Shown here piece after piece: positions 56,183 to 64,000 of a stretch of DNA of 64,000 nt. How positions within the stretch are numbered: the first letter of the stretch is position 1; each line of letters begins with the position of its first letter. Below the pieces are notes generated by a model, which saw nothing but the letters and a program-made list of their open reading frames with translations, did not search any database and was not told the DNA's origin. Source of the DNA: Desulfomarina profundi (lineage in GTDB: Bacteria; Desulfobacterota; Desulfobulbia; Desulfobulbales; Desulfocapsaceae); contig NZ_AP024086.1 of assembly GCF_019703855.1 (NCBI RefSeq), positions 3,244,501 through 3,308,500 on the forward strand, in the 5' to 3' direction. The translations under genes were made by a program, and so were the position numbers.

Positions 56183-57277
56183 TTAACTTTTAAAGGTCAA
56201 GGCACGTGCCAGGCTGTATCCTACTTCTCCAATATTTGCCCATTCAATCGACTGGGCCCTGTACTTATTGAAAGAGTCATACACTTTTTTGGACATCGGA
56301 TCCTTGTTGGCCACTTCCTCGACCACGGACTTACTCAATTCGCCCATCTTCTTGAGTACAGCATCAGGAAAACGTTTCAATACCACATTATGTTTTTTGA
56401 CCAGTTCGACCAAGCTGGCATTGTTCTTGGTCGTAAATTCCGCCAGCATATCGGTATACGCTTCTTTCATAGCAGCAGTTACAATAGCTTGCAGATCTTT
56501 CGGCAGTCCGTAGAATGCATCTTTATTGACAAAACATTCCAGAACTGTTCCCGGCTCATGCCATCCGGGCCAGTAGTAGTATTTCGCAATCTTATAAAAT
56601 CCAAAAGCCAGGTCGTTATAAGGTCCTACCCACTCAGTGGCATCAATGGCACCTGATTGCAGAGACGGGAAAATCTCTCCACCTGGTAGAGACACTGGTG
56701 TTGCCCCAGCCCTTTTGATCACTTCGCCACCAAGTCCCGGCATCCGCATCTTGAGACCCTTGAAATCGTCAATACTCTTGATTTCCTTGTTAAACCAGCC
56801 ACCCATCTGTACTCCGGTGTTTCCGGCGGCAAATGCCTTGAGATTAAAAGCGGAGTAAAGTTCATCCCATAATTCCTGGCCACCTCCCTTATAGATCCAA
56901 CCGGCCATTTCCTGGGCATTGAGTCCAAAAGGTACAGCTGCAAAAAACTGGGCCGCTTCAGACTTGCCTTTCCAGTAATAGGCAGCACCGTGTCCCATCT
57001 GAGCTGTTCCCCTGGAAACTGCATCAAATGATTCAAACGGCGGCACAAGCTCCCCTGCTCCATACACCTTGACTTCCAGACGGCCACCGGACATGTCCGT
57101 AATCAGTTTAGCCAGATGATTGGCCCCGGTGCCCAGACCCGGAAAGTTTTTGGGCCATGTTGTTACCATTTTCCAGCGGATTTTTTTTGCAGCGTGAACC
57201 GACGGTGCGCCTGCTATCGCAGATCCCGCGACGACAGCTCCCGCACAGGCAGTTTTGAGAAAAGCTCTCCTATCCAT
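56183..57277 (-). CDS. Tat-exported TRAP substrate-binding protein (TakP-like)
   Basis: 364 aa. The N-terminus MDRRAFLKTACAGAVV is a twin-arginine signal (R-R-x-F-L-K) with APSVHA cleavage. Mature start KKIRWKMVTTWPKNFPGLGTG resembles TakP-type receptors for alpha-keto acids. Others: AYYWKGKSEAAQFFAAVPFG, LPGGEIFPSLQSGAIDATEW and YYYWPGWHEPGTVLEC. The ligand could be pyruvate or another 2-oxo acid, which would fit the neighbouring PDH genes; this is inference. Confidence 0.92.
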   Translation of the reverse strand: MDRRAFLKTACAGAVVAGSAIAGAPSVHAAKKIRWKMVTTWPKNFPGLGTGANHLAKLITDMSGGRLEVKVYGAGELVPPFESFDAVSRGTAQMGHGAAYYWKGKSEAAQFFAAVPFGLNAQEMAGWIYKGGGQELWDELYSAFNLKAFAAGNTGVQMGGWFNKEIKSIDDFKGLKMRMPGLGGEVIKRAGATPVSLPGGEIFPSLQSGAIDATEWVGPYNDLAFGFYKIAKYYYWPGWHEPGTVLECFVNKDAFYGLPKDLQAIVTAAMKEAYTDMLAEFTTKNNASLVELVKKHNVVLKRFPDAVLKKMGELSKSVVEEVANKDPMSKKVYDSFNKYRAQSIEWANIGEVGYSLARALTFKS

Positions 57278-57418
57278 GCATTCTCCTCCATTTGGATGAT
57301 TGCTTACATGTCAACCCTCTGAACGGGCAGAGGATTTTGCCATATAACGCCGAACAACAGGTGCCTTTTGACCGGATATACACTTCGAGCGTCGATCTGA
57401 TCAAAAACACAATAAACT

Positions 57419-57426
57419 GGTATACC
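57419..57426. promoter_or_regulatory. GGTATACC palindrome before the second TRAP operon
   Basis: Lies between the FadR-type regulator (stop 57488) and the TRAP receptor start (57277). It shares the core GTATAC with the sites at 52077 and 52091. Candidate operator for the adjacent FCD regulator. Confidence 0.35.
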
Positions 57427-57487
57427 GTATATTCGCCATCGATTCAATATGAATAATATTTAATCACATACTTAAATCCATACCTGC

Positions 57488-58189
57488 CTATCGATTGCGA
57501 AAATAATCCTGTACATAGTGAATATGGGTCATCATTGCCCCAAAGGCCTTCTCGGGTTTTCTCTCCTTTATTGCCTGATACACCATTTTATGATGTTCCA
57601 GTACATCTACCAGGGCGTCCCTGTCCGTAAACATGTGGGATAAATTCTTTTTTATACCGACAAAGAGAAAATCATAAAAATTTCTCATGAGGTAAATGAG
57701 AACAGGATTTTTGGTGGCGAAGGCCACAGCCATATGAAAAGCCACATCAGGTTCAGTACCTATTCTGTCAGTGGTGCTCAGGTCTTCTTCCATTTCTTCC
57801 AGGCTTCTCAGCATGGCAAGCAGGTCTTTGTCCGTCGCTCTCTGGGCTGCAAGCTGGGCAGCATTACACTCCAGCCCCATCCTCACTTCCAGCAGATCAT
57901 CAAGAGTGGCCTCATCAGTCCCCATGGCCGCCACGAGGGGATTTCCCTTCCGGCTGTCCGGAGAGGAGACAAATGTTCCCTGTCCCTGCTTCTGGGTGAG
58001 TAACCCCAGGGTAACCAACCTGTTAATGGCATTTCTGACAGAAGTGCGGCTGACGGCCATGGACACAGCCAGCTCCCGCTCAGGTGGAATCTGTTGGCCC
58101 GGTTTGAAATCCCCACGATAAATCAATTCCCGGATCTGTTCAAAGACCTGGTCTGCAATACGTTTTGGCTTAATCGGTTTGATACTCAT
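57488..58189 (-). CDS. FadR/GntR-family regulator (FCD domain), PDH/TRAP-linked
   Basis: 233 aa. The start chosen is ATG 58189 (MSIKPIKPKRIADQVFEQI). Winged HTH: GQQIPPERELAVSMAVSRTSVRNAI; FCD domain: EVRMGLECNAAQLAAQRAT, DVAFHMAVAFATKNPV, and terminal HHKMVYQAIKERKPEKAFGAMMTHI. Similar to LldR/PdhR regulators of lactate and pyruvate metabolism. It stands between the TRAP operon (same strand) and the divergent PDH operon and could control both. Confidence 0.9.
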   Translation of the reverse strand: MSIKPIKPKRIADQVFEQIRELIYRGDFKPGQQIPPERELAVSMAVSRTSVRNAINRLVTLGLLTQKQGQGTFVSSPDSRKGNPLVAAMGTDEATLDDLLEVRMGLECNAAQLAAQRATDKDLLAMLRSLEEMEEDLSTTDRIGTEPDVAFHMAVAFATKNPVLIYLMRNFYDFLFVGIKKNLSHMFTDRDALVDVLEHHKMVYQAIKERKPEKAFGAMMTHIHYVQDYFRNR

Positions 58190-58468
58190 AATACTCCTGA
58201 AAGATTCCTTCCGGAAAAGACCTCTATTCTCGAAAGTATGCAAAAAAACTTGAAAAAGCAAATAAAATTACATTCATTACCGGCTGAGTATTCTCACGGG
58301 TTTATTTTAAAATCCTACCGTCCTGTCCATAATTGTATCCGCCATATATTATCCGGGCTATTTGATTCTTCACCCTTTCTGCACTATAATTTAAGTGTGC
58401 CTTACTTTTAGTATTTAAACAGTCCGCCACTTCATACCTGTCAACCATTTCCAGCAAAAGGTTAAACT

Positions 58469-59572
58469 ATGCCCCGAACCCCTCTCCCGCTGACTCAGGA
58501 TATTGACTCTCTTTCCATCCTTGATGAACATGGCAACCTGGATCATGAACTCGAACCGGAACTCAGCAATGAAAAGCTGCTTGAGTTGTACCGCGCCATG
58601 GTTTTAGGACGTAAATTTGATGAACGCATGCTTGATCTTCAGCGCCAGGGAAGAATCGGCACTTTCCCGCCAACCAAAGGACAGGAGGCCGCCCAGATTG
58701 GCTGCAGCGCTGTACTGGAAAAAAAAGACTGGTTTGTCCCGTCCTTCAGAGAAACTCCGGCCGAGATACACAGGGGAAGAAGTCTGGAATCCATACTCCT
58801 CTACTATAACGGTTTCAACGAAGGAGCCCGAATAGACCCGAAACAACGGGACCTGCCCATGTCGATCCCTGTCGCCTCCCAGATCCTGCATGCTGTCGGC
58901 CTCGGAATGGCTGCAAAATACAGAAAAACGGATGAAATCGTTATGAGTATATTTGGGGACGGTGCTACCTCGGAAGGTGATTTCCATGAAGCATTGAACT
59001 GTGCTTCCGTCTTCCGCTCACCCGTTATTTTTGTCTGCCAGAACAACCAGTGGGCCATCTCTCTCCCTATCAACAAACAGATGCACTCAAAGACTATTGC
59101 CCAGAAAGCTGCAGCATATGGCATGCCGGGAATACAGGTTGACGGCAACGACATTCTTGCCGTCTACTCTGCCGCCAGAGAGGCAGCGGACAGGGCACGC
59201 AGGGGAGAAGGCCCGACTTTCATAGAATGTGTGACTTACCGTATCATGATGCACACTACTGCCGATGATCCCAGTCGTTACAGAATGAACGAGGATGTTG
59301 AAAAATGGAAAAAGAAGGATCCGATTTCACGCTTTACCCGTTATCTTATTGACAAAAACATACTTTCAGAAGAGGGTAGCAAGGCTATTGAAAAGGAAAT
59401 TCTTACAGAAATTCAATCATCTGTGGAATATGCTGAAAAAACGATGAAAAACATCGGAAATCCGCTGGAAATGTTCGACCACCTCTATGATGAGCTGCCA
59501 CCTTATACTCAGACGCAAAAAAAGGAACTGGAAAACCTGCTGGCAGCCCGCGGGGAGGGAAACCATGGCTAA
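58469..59572 (+). CDS. pdhA: Pyruvate dehydrogenase E1 component, alpha subunit
   Basis: 367 aa; with the beta subunit decarboxylates pyruvate using thiamine diphosphate. TPP-binding motif SIFGDGATSEGDFHEALNCA with QNNQWAIS about 30 residues on; phosphorylation-loop-like YRIMMHTTADDPSRYR. Length normal. First gene of a four-gene PDH operon; it overlaps pdhB by 8 bases. Confidence 0.94.
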   Translation: MPRTPLPLTQDIDSLSILDEHGNLDHELEPELSNEKLLELYRAMVLGRKFDERMLDLQRQGRIGTFPPTKGQEAAQIGCSAVLEKKDWFVPSFRETPAEIHRGRSLESILLYYNGFNEGARIDPKQRDLPMSIPVASQILHAVGLGMAAKYRKTDEIVMSIFGDGATSEGDFHEALNCASVFRSPVIFVCQNNQWAISLPINKQMHSKTIAQKAAAYGMPGIQVDGNDILAVYSAAREAADRARRGEGPTFIECVTYRIMMHTTADDPSRYRMNEDVEKWKKKDPISRFTRYLIDKNILSEEGSKAIEKEILTEIQSSVEYAEKTMKNIGNPLEMFDHLYDELPPYTQTQKKELENLLAARGEGNHG

Positions 59573-60542
59573 AATGAATATGGTTCAGGCAATAAACCTT
59601 GCCCTGAAACAGGAAATGGAAATTGATGATTCCATAATAATTCTCGGTGAAGATGTCGGTAGAGATGGTGGAGTATTCAGGGTGACGGACGGACTTCTCG
59701 AACTTTTCGGAGAAGAACGGGTTATCGACACCCCTCTCGCCGAATCGGCAATCGCCGGCATGTCCATCGGGATGGCCGCCTACGGTCTCAAACCTGTTTG
59801 TGAAATACAGTTCTCCGGCTTTTCTTATGAGAACTTCCATCAAATAGAAAATCATGCTGCCCGCTTCCGCTGGCGCACCAGGGGACGCCTCACCATCCCC
59901 ATGGTCCTTCGTACGCCCTATGGAGGTGGAGTTCGGGCCCTGGAACACCACTCGGAAAGCAGGGAGGCCTACTGGGCCCATACTCCGGGCCTGAAGATGG
60001 TCATTCCTTCGGGCCCCAGAAACGCCCGCGCTCTCCTGGTCAGCGCCATGAGAGACCCTGATCCTGTAATTTTTTATGAAGCAAAAGGTCTCTATCGGGC
60101 GTTCAGGGAAGAAGTTCCGGAGGATCCGGAAACCATACCTATCGGCCTGCCCCGGGTTATTCGTGAGGGAAGCGGTATTACCCTCATCAGCTACGGTGCC
60201 ATGACCAGAACAACGATATCCGCAGCTGAATTCCTTGCGAAACAGGATGGACTGGAGGCGGATGTCATTGATCTGCTGACTCTTTCACCACTCAATACTG
60301 ATCTGATCATCGAGTCCGTAAAAAAAACCGGCAGGGTCGTGATTGTTCATGAGGCTCCAAGAAGCTTCGGCCCCGGCGCGGAGATTATCTCCCGAATCAT
60401 GGAAGAGGCTTTTTTCTACCTCGAAATGCCCCCTGAGCGGGTTACCGGATATGATGTTATTATTCCTTATTTTGCCAGGGAACAAGAATATATTCCCGGC
60501 ATTGAACGAATCGTTGCCGCTGCCAGGCGGCTTTTTAACTGA
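59565..60542 (+). CDS. pdhB: Pyruvate dehydrogenase E1 component, beta subunit
   Basis: 325 aa. Start ATG 59565 (MAKMNMVQAINLAL) with GGGGAGGG upstream inside pdhA; an earlier in-frame ATG lies deep in pdhA and is rejected. Motifs: ILGEDVGRDGGVFRVTDGL, RVIDTPLAESAIAGMSIGMA, the ring segment YGGGVRALEHHSES and the C-terminal TGRVVIVHEAPRSFG. Forms the heterotetrameric E1 with PdhA. Confidence 0.95.
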   Translation: MAKMNMVQAINLALKQEMEIDDSIIILGEDVGRDGGVFRVTDGLLELFGEERVIDTPLAESAIAGMSIGMAAYGLKPVCEIQFSGFSYENFHQIENHAARFRWRTRGRLTIPMVLRTPYGGGVRALEHHSESREAYWAHTPGLKMVIPSGPRNARALLVSAMRDPDPVIFYEAKGLYRAFREEVPEDPETIPIGLPRVIREGSGITLISYGAMTRTTISAAEFLAKQDGLEADVIDLLTLSPLNTDLIIESVKKTGRVVIVHEAPRSFGPGAEIISRIMEEAFFYLEMPPERVTGYDVIIPYFAREQEYIPGIERIVAAARRLFN

Positions 60543-60567
60543 CCTTTTTTCACACCCACGAGGAAAC

Positions 60568-61806
60568 ATGTCAACATCGTTTACTTTACCCGACCTTGGA
60601 GAAGGTGTTCATGAAGCTGAAATCCTTAAAATCCATGTCTCCCCCGGCCAGGAAATCAAAGAGGGTGAGATTATCCTTGAAGTTGAAACCGACAAGGCAG
60701 CTGTAGAGATTCCCTCCCCCTTCACCGGTATGGTCAGCAGAATCACGGTAGAGGAGGGGGATTTTGCAAAGGTGGGAGATGTCCTGATAGTCTTTAATGA
60801 AAACACTGTCGAGGAAAAGTCGGCGACAGAAAAAAAGATGTCGCCCAAAAAGACTACTGCTTCCCTTACCCTCCCGGTTCCGGCTTCCCCGGCAACACGA
60901 AGAATTGCAAGAGAACTGGGAGTAAACCTCCGGGATGTCCCCCCTACCGGCCATGGGGGCATTGTAACCCGGGAAGATGTAGAGAAATTCGCGGCTGCAG
61001 AAAATGTGGAAACTGCCGAAAAACAGGAAAAGGAACAGACAGTACCGGAGCTTTCTCCATCCGCTCTTCCCGACTTTTCAAAATGGGGAGAAATAGAACG
61101 TATACCATTTCGCTCTATTCGAAGAACGACTGCCCGAAAAATGAGTGAATCCTGGAGCCGTATTCCCCATGTTTACTGCCATGATATGGTCGATATCACA
61201 AAACTGGAAGAGTTCCGCATAAAACACAAGGAAGAGATAGAAGAATCGGGAGGAAGACTGACTCTTACAGTTTTTGCTCTCAAGGCCGTGGTGGCGGGGC
61301 TGACAACATTCCCCTTCTTCAATGCCAGCCTTGACACGAAAGCGAAGGAAATCATACTGAAAAAATTTTTCCATATCGGTGTGGCCATGGATTCCGGCTC
61401 AGGTCTGGTTGTGCCCGTCATCCGCGATGTGGAAAGAAAGAGTATCAGGGACATTGCCATCGAACTCCATAAGGTGGTAACCCGAGCGCGGACAGGGACT
61501 CTCTCCCGTGAAGAGATGAGTGGTTCTACCTTCACCATCACCAACACCGGCCCCCTGGGTGGTGCCGGCTTTACTGCAATAATCAACTATCCGGAAGTAG
61601 CCATCCTTGGCATGGGCCAGGGCAGAAGACAACCTGTGGTGACAGTCGACGACCACGGTCGGGAGAAAATAGTAGTTCGCCTTATAATGCCGGTTGTTCT
61701 TGGATTTGATCACAGGGTAGTTGATGGAGCCGATGCGATCCGCTTTCTGCGTCTGATCATCGACAGCCTGAAGGATCCTGATGAACTACTCATCACAATG
61801 ATATAG
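60568..61806 (+). CDS. pdhC: Dihydrolipoamide acetyltransferase (PDH E2)
   Basis: 412 aa. Start ATG 60568 (MSTSFTLPDLGEGVHEAEIL) after CGAGGAAAC. One lipoyl domain, lipoyl-Lys K43 in VETDKAAVEIPSPF; a peripheral-subunit-binding domain about 108-145 (SPATRRIARELGVNLRDVP, GIVTREDVEKF); catalytic core with FDHRVVDGADAIRFL (H and D of HxxxDG). Acetyl transfer from lipoamide to CoA. Confidence 0.95.
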   Translation: MSTSFTLPDLGEGVHEAEILKIHVSPGQEIKEGEIILEVETDKAAVEIPSPFTGMVSRITVEEGDFAKVGDVLIVFNENTVEEKSATEKKMSPKKTTASLTLPVPASPATRRIARELGVNLRDVPPTGHGGIVTREDVEKFAAAENVETAEKQEKEQTVPELSPSALPDFSKWGEIERIPFRSIRRTTARKMSESWSRIPHVYCHDMVDITKLEEFRIKHKEEIEESGGRLTLTVFALKAVVAGLTTFPFFNASLDTKAKEIILKKFFHIGVAMDSGSGLVVPVIRDVERKSIRDIAIELHKVVTRARTGTLSREEMSGSTFTITNTGPLGGAGFTAIINYPEVAILGMGQGRRQPVVTVDDHGREKIVVRLIMPVVLGFDHRVVDGADAIRFLRLIIDSLKDPDELLITMI

Positions 61807-61816
61807 GAGAAACGAG

Positions 61817-63235
61817 ATGGTTATGGGAGACATGCAGCTTGAAACGGAACTGCTTATTCTGGGCAGTGGTCCCGGCGGGTACGGTGCCGCCTTCAGAGCT
61901 GCGGATCTCGGCCTTGAAGTAACTGTTGTAGACCCTGCTCCCGCCCCCGGCGGCGCATGTCTTCACCACGGCTGTATTCCTTCCAAAACTTTTCTCCATC
62001 TTGCCGGTTTGATCCATGATGCAAAACGAGCACGGGAAATGGGGGTTCATTTCGGAACTGCGGAGATTGATATCGCTACCTTGTCAGCTTGGAAGGAAAA
62101 AACCATTAACGAGCTGGCCGGGAGCCTGAGCACCCTGTTTACTCAACGAAATATTGAACTGATACATGGGCACGCCAGCTTCATCGATTCCCGAAGCGTC
62201 AGGCTGCAGGGAGGAGGGATCAGCAAGATAACATTCCAACACGCGATTATCGCTACCGGCTCACGTCCTACATCTTTTTCGGCTGTTGACTTCGATTCCT
62301 CAGATCGGATCCTCAGTTCAACCGAGGCCCTTCAGCTTGCAGAAATTCCAGGTAAACTGCTTGTTGTCGGCGGTGGTATCATCGGTCTGGAACTTGGCTC
62401 CATTTACAGCAGTTTCGGTAGCAAGGTCAGCCTGGTGGAAAAGGAAAAAAGAATCCTCCCTCAAGTGGATAAAGATCTTGTGGAGCCCCTTTTCTCCAAC
62501 CTGGCCGCTGAATTTGACACCCTGGCAACACATACAGAAGCGATAAAAATCCGGGCCCAGGAAGAATATGTAGAAGTCGAACTTGAAACGGACGGTATCA
62601 AAACAAATAAAAGGTACGACAAGATCATCGTTGCCACGGGCAGATCACCCAACAGCAACCGGCTTGATCTCGAAAACACGGATGTTAAACTCGATACTGC
62701 AGGCTTTATTGAAATTGACGACACCCTGCGAACCGATGACAAAAACATATTTGCGATTGGTGATGTCACCGGCCACCCCATGCTGGCCCACAGGGCAACC
62801 CGCCAGGGGCAGACAGCAGCTGAAGTCATCGCGGGCCAGCCGTCCGCCTACGATATCCGTGCTGTACCAGCCACCATCTATACCGACCCACAGATCAGCT
62901 GGTGCGGTTTGACCGAACAGGAGGCCCACGAGCACTCCCTTCCATACGAGGTTCGAAAATTTCCCTGGAAATACTCTGACCGTGCCAGATCCATGGGAAG
63001 AACAGATGGCCTGACCAAACTGTTGACCGATCCTGACAGCGGCAGAATTCTTGGCATGGGTATTGTCGGCCGGGGAGCGGAAAATCTCATTGCCGAAGCT
63101 GTTCTGTCCATCGAAATGGGGGCTCTTGCTGAAGATCTCGCTCTCACCCTTCACCCCTACCCCAGCCTGTCTGAAACTGAGGCGGAAGCGGCAGAGCTCT
63201 TCTCCGGAGCCGCCATTCACTTCCATCCCGGATGA
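61817..63235 (+). CDS. lpdA: Dihydrolipoamide dehydrogenase (PDH E3)
   Basis: 472 aa flavoprotein that reoxidises lipoamide with NAD+. FAD motif LLILGSGPGGYGAAFRAAD; redox pair GGACLHHGCIPSKT; NAD motif LLVVGGGIIGLELGSIYSSF; FAD motif KNIFAIGDVTGHPMLAHRA; and dimer-interface HPYPSLSETEAEA-type (LHPYPSLSETEAE) with the active-site His. TAGGAGAAACGAG precedes the ATG, 10 bases after E2. Confidence 0.96.
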   Translation: MVMGDMQLETELLILGSGPGGYGAAFRAADLGLEVTVVDPAPAPGGACLHHGCIPSKTFLHLAGLIHDAKRAREMGVHFGTAEIDIATLSAWKEKTINELAGSLSTLFTQRNIELIHGHASFIDSRSVRLQGGGISKITFQHAIIATGSRPTSFSAVDFDSSDRILSSTEALQLAEIPGKLLVVGGGIIGLELGSIYSSFGSKVSLVEKEKRILPQVDKDLVEPLFSNLAAEFDTLATHTEAIKIRAQEEYVEVELETDGIKTNKRYDKIIVATGRSPNSNRLDLENTDVKLDTAGFIEIDDTLRTDDKNIFAIGDVTGHPMLAHRATRQGQTAAEVIAGQPSAYDIRAVPATIYTDPQISWCGLTEQEAHEHSLPYEVRKFPWKYSDRARSMGRTDGLTKLLTDPDSGRILGMGIVGRGAENLIAEAVLSIEMGALAEDLALTLHPYPSLSETEAEAAELFSGAAIHFHPG

Positions 63236-63406
63236 AAGGCCAGGTTTCCAGAGGAATAAACGGATGACTGGGTTTCATAGATGATCTGCAAATTTTTTGG
63301 TTTAATTTTTCCACGATTTTGCATATCATGAAATCCTTAAACCGTCAGCACTCTGAAAACACCCTGAATCCGTCACAAATTCAGGAATACGGCACAAGGA
63401 AGCAAC

Positions 63407-64000
63407 ATGGCTCACGCAGTTGAACTTTACGATACAACCCTCAGGGACGGAACCCAGGCAGAAAACTTCAACCTCTCTGTCGAAGATAAAATTCGCATAA
63501 CAGTGGCCCTTGATAAACTGGGCATTGATTATATAGAAGGGGGATGGCCGGGATCAAATCCGATGTCTGTTGAATATTTCAACAAAATGCAATCCATAAA
63601 ACTGAACCATGCAAAACTGGCCGCCTTCGGTTCCACCCGCCATCTGAAAAACAGTCCCGAAGACGACCCGAATCTGCAGGCACTTATCGCCGCAAAAACA
63701 CCGGCAATAACAATTTTCGGTAAAAGCTGGGATATCCACGTCCATGAAGCACTGCGCATTGAACTGGAGGATAATCTCCGGATCATCAGAGAAACCCTGG
63801 CTTATCTCCGCCCTCGTGTTGATCATCTCTTCTACGACGCCGAACATTTTTTTGACGGTTTCAAGCATAATGAGGAGTATGCCCTTCTCACCCTTGAAAG
63901 CGCCATTGAGGGAGGGGCCGAAACACTTGTTCTCTGCGACACTAACGGTGGAACTCTCCCCCATGAACTGTCACCGATAATCCACAGAGTTCAACACTAT
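63407..64000 (+). CDS. cimA: Citramalate synthase (cut by the window end)
   Basis: First 198 codons of a 2-isopropylmalate/citramalate synthase family enzyme. MAHAVELYDTTLRDGTQAEN (metal/substrate motif), GIDYIEGGWPGSNPMSVEYF, FYDAEHFFDGFKHNEEYAL and LVLCDTNGGTLPHEL. The FFDG-K-N pattern and GGWPGSNP identify the CimA-type (condenses pyruvate and acetyl-CoA to citramalate) over LeuA. AAGGAAGCAAC precedes the ATG. It follows the PDH operon by 171 bases; continues beyond the window. Confidence 0.88.
   Translation, partial: MAHAVELYDTTLRDGTQAENFNLSVEDKIRITVALDKLGIDYIEGGWPGSNPMSVEYFNKMQSIKLNHAKLAAFGSTRHLKNSPEDDPNLQALIAAKTPAITIFGKSWDIHVHEALRIELEDNLRIIRETLAYLRPRVDHLFYDAEHFFDGFKHNEEYALLTLESAIEGGAETLVLCDTNGGTLPHELSPIIHRVQHY

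Overview
The window is chromosomal DNA from a Gram-negative bacterium. The mix of genes suggests an anaerobic Desulfobacterota (Desulfobulbales-like) lineage: two TRAP transporters each with a GntR/FadR regulator, a PEP-CTERM protein, a CimA-type citramalate synthase, a response-regulator/HDOD protein and many decayed insertion sequences. That placement is inferred from gene content, not from a marker gene.

Layout. 0-4 kb: housekeeping and signalling genes (acyltransferase, response regulator-HDOD, MazG-like pyrophosphatase, aldo/keto reductase). 4.2-9.6 kb: an insertion-sequence graveyard. A decayed IS21 element sits inside an IS66 tnpC. Next to it is a three-gene DDE transposase/AAA ATPase/zinc-ribbon transposon that abuts a 5'-truncated FadL-like porin gene, followed by an IS3 scrap. 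9.7-26.3 kb: a 16.6-kb genomic island in the 3' end of a tRNA-Met gene, bounded by 24-bp direct repeats. It carries a tRNA-targeting integrase, AlpA, small DNA-binding proteins, a second tyrosine recombinase and a type I restriction-modification operon (hsdM, frameshifted hsdS, hsdR). Two accessory genes are built into that operon: a DUF262-HNH protein with a C-terminal HEPN-like motif, and an AlbA_2/ATP-binding protein. 26.5-38.9 kb: core genes (groES-groEL, ilvE, AI-2E transporter, amidohydrolase, cystathionine lyase, mscL, two dehydrogenases, ribB behind an FMN riboswitch, a PEP-CTERM protein, tRNA-Pro, tRNA-Asn). 39-64 kb: metabolism. This part holds a TRAP/glycerate-kinase operon, an acyl-CoA synthetase facing an acyltransferase-hydrolase pair, an ornithine cyclodeaminase-arginase pair, a second Tat-dependent TRAP system with its regulator, a complete pyruvate dehydrogenase operon (E1a, E1b, E2, E3) and the start of citramalate synthase.

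How it fits together. The right half reads as organic-acid and amino-acid catabolism feeding pyruvate and acetyl-CoA. TRAP uptake plus glycerate 2-kinase suggests use of glycerate-type acids; arginase plus the LOR/SDH-type cyclodeaminase would take arginine to proline; TRAP uptake of keto acids lies beside PDH; CimA draws pyruvate and acetyl-CoA towards isoleucine.

Four genes (aldo/keto reductase, hsdS, the PEP-CTERM gene, arginase) each lack one base in or next to a short homopolymer but read through perfectly in the next frame. This may reflect consensus indels in the assembly rather than four true pseudogenes. The most unusual locus is the type I RM operon with its embedded DUF262-HNH-HEPN protein and a perfect 24-bp palindrome upstream.
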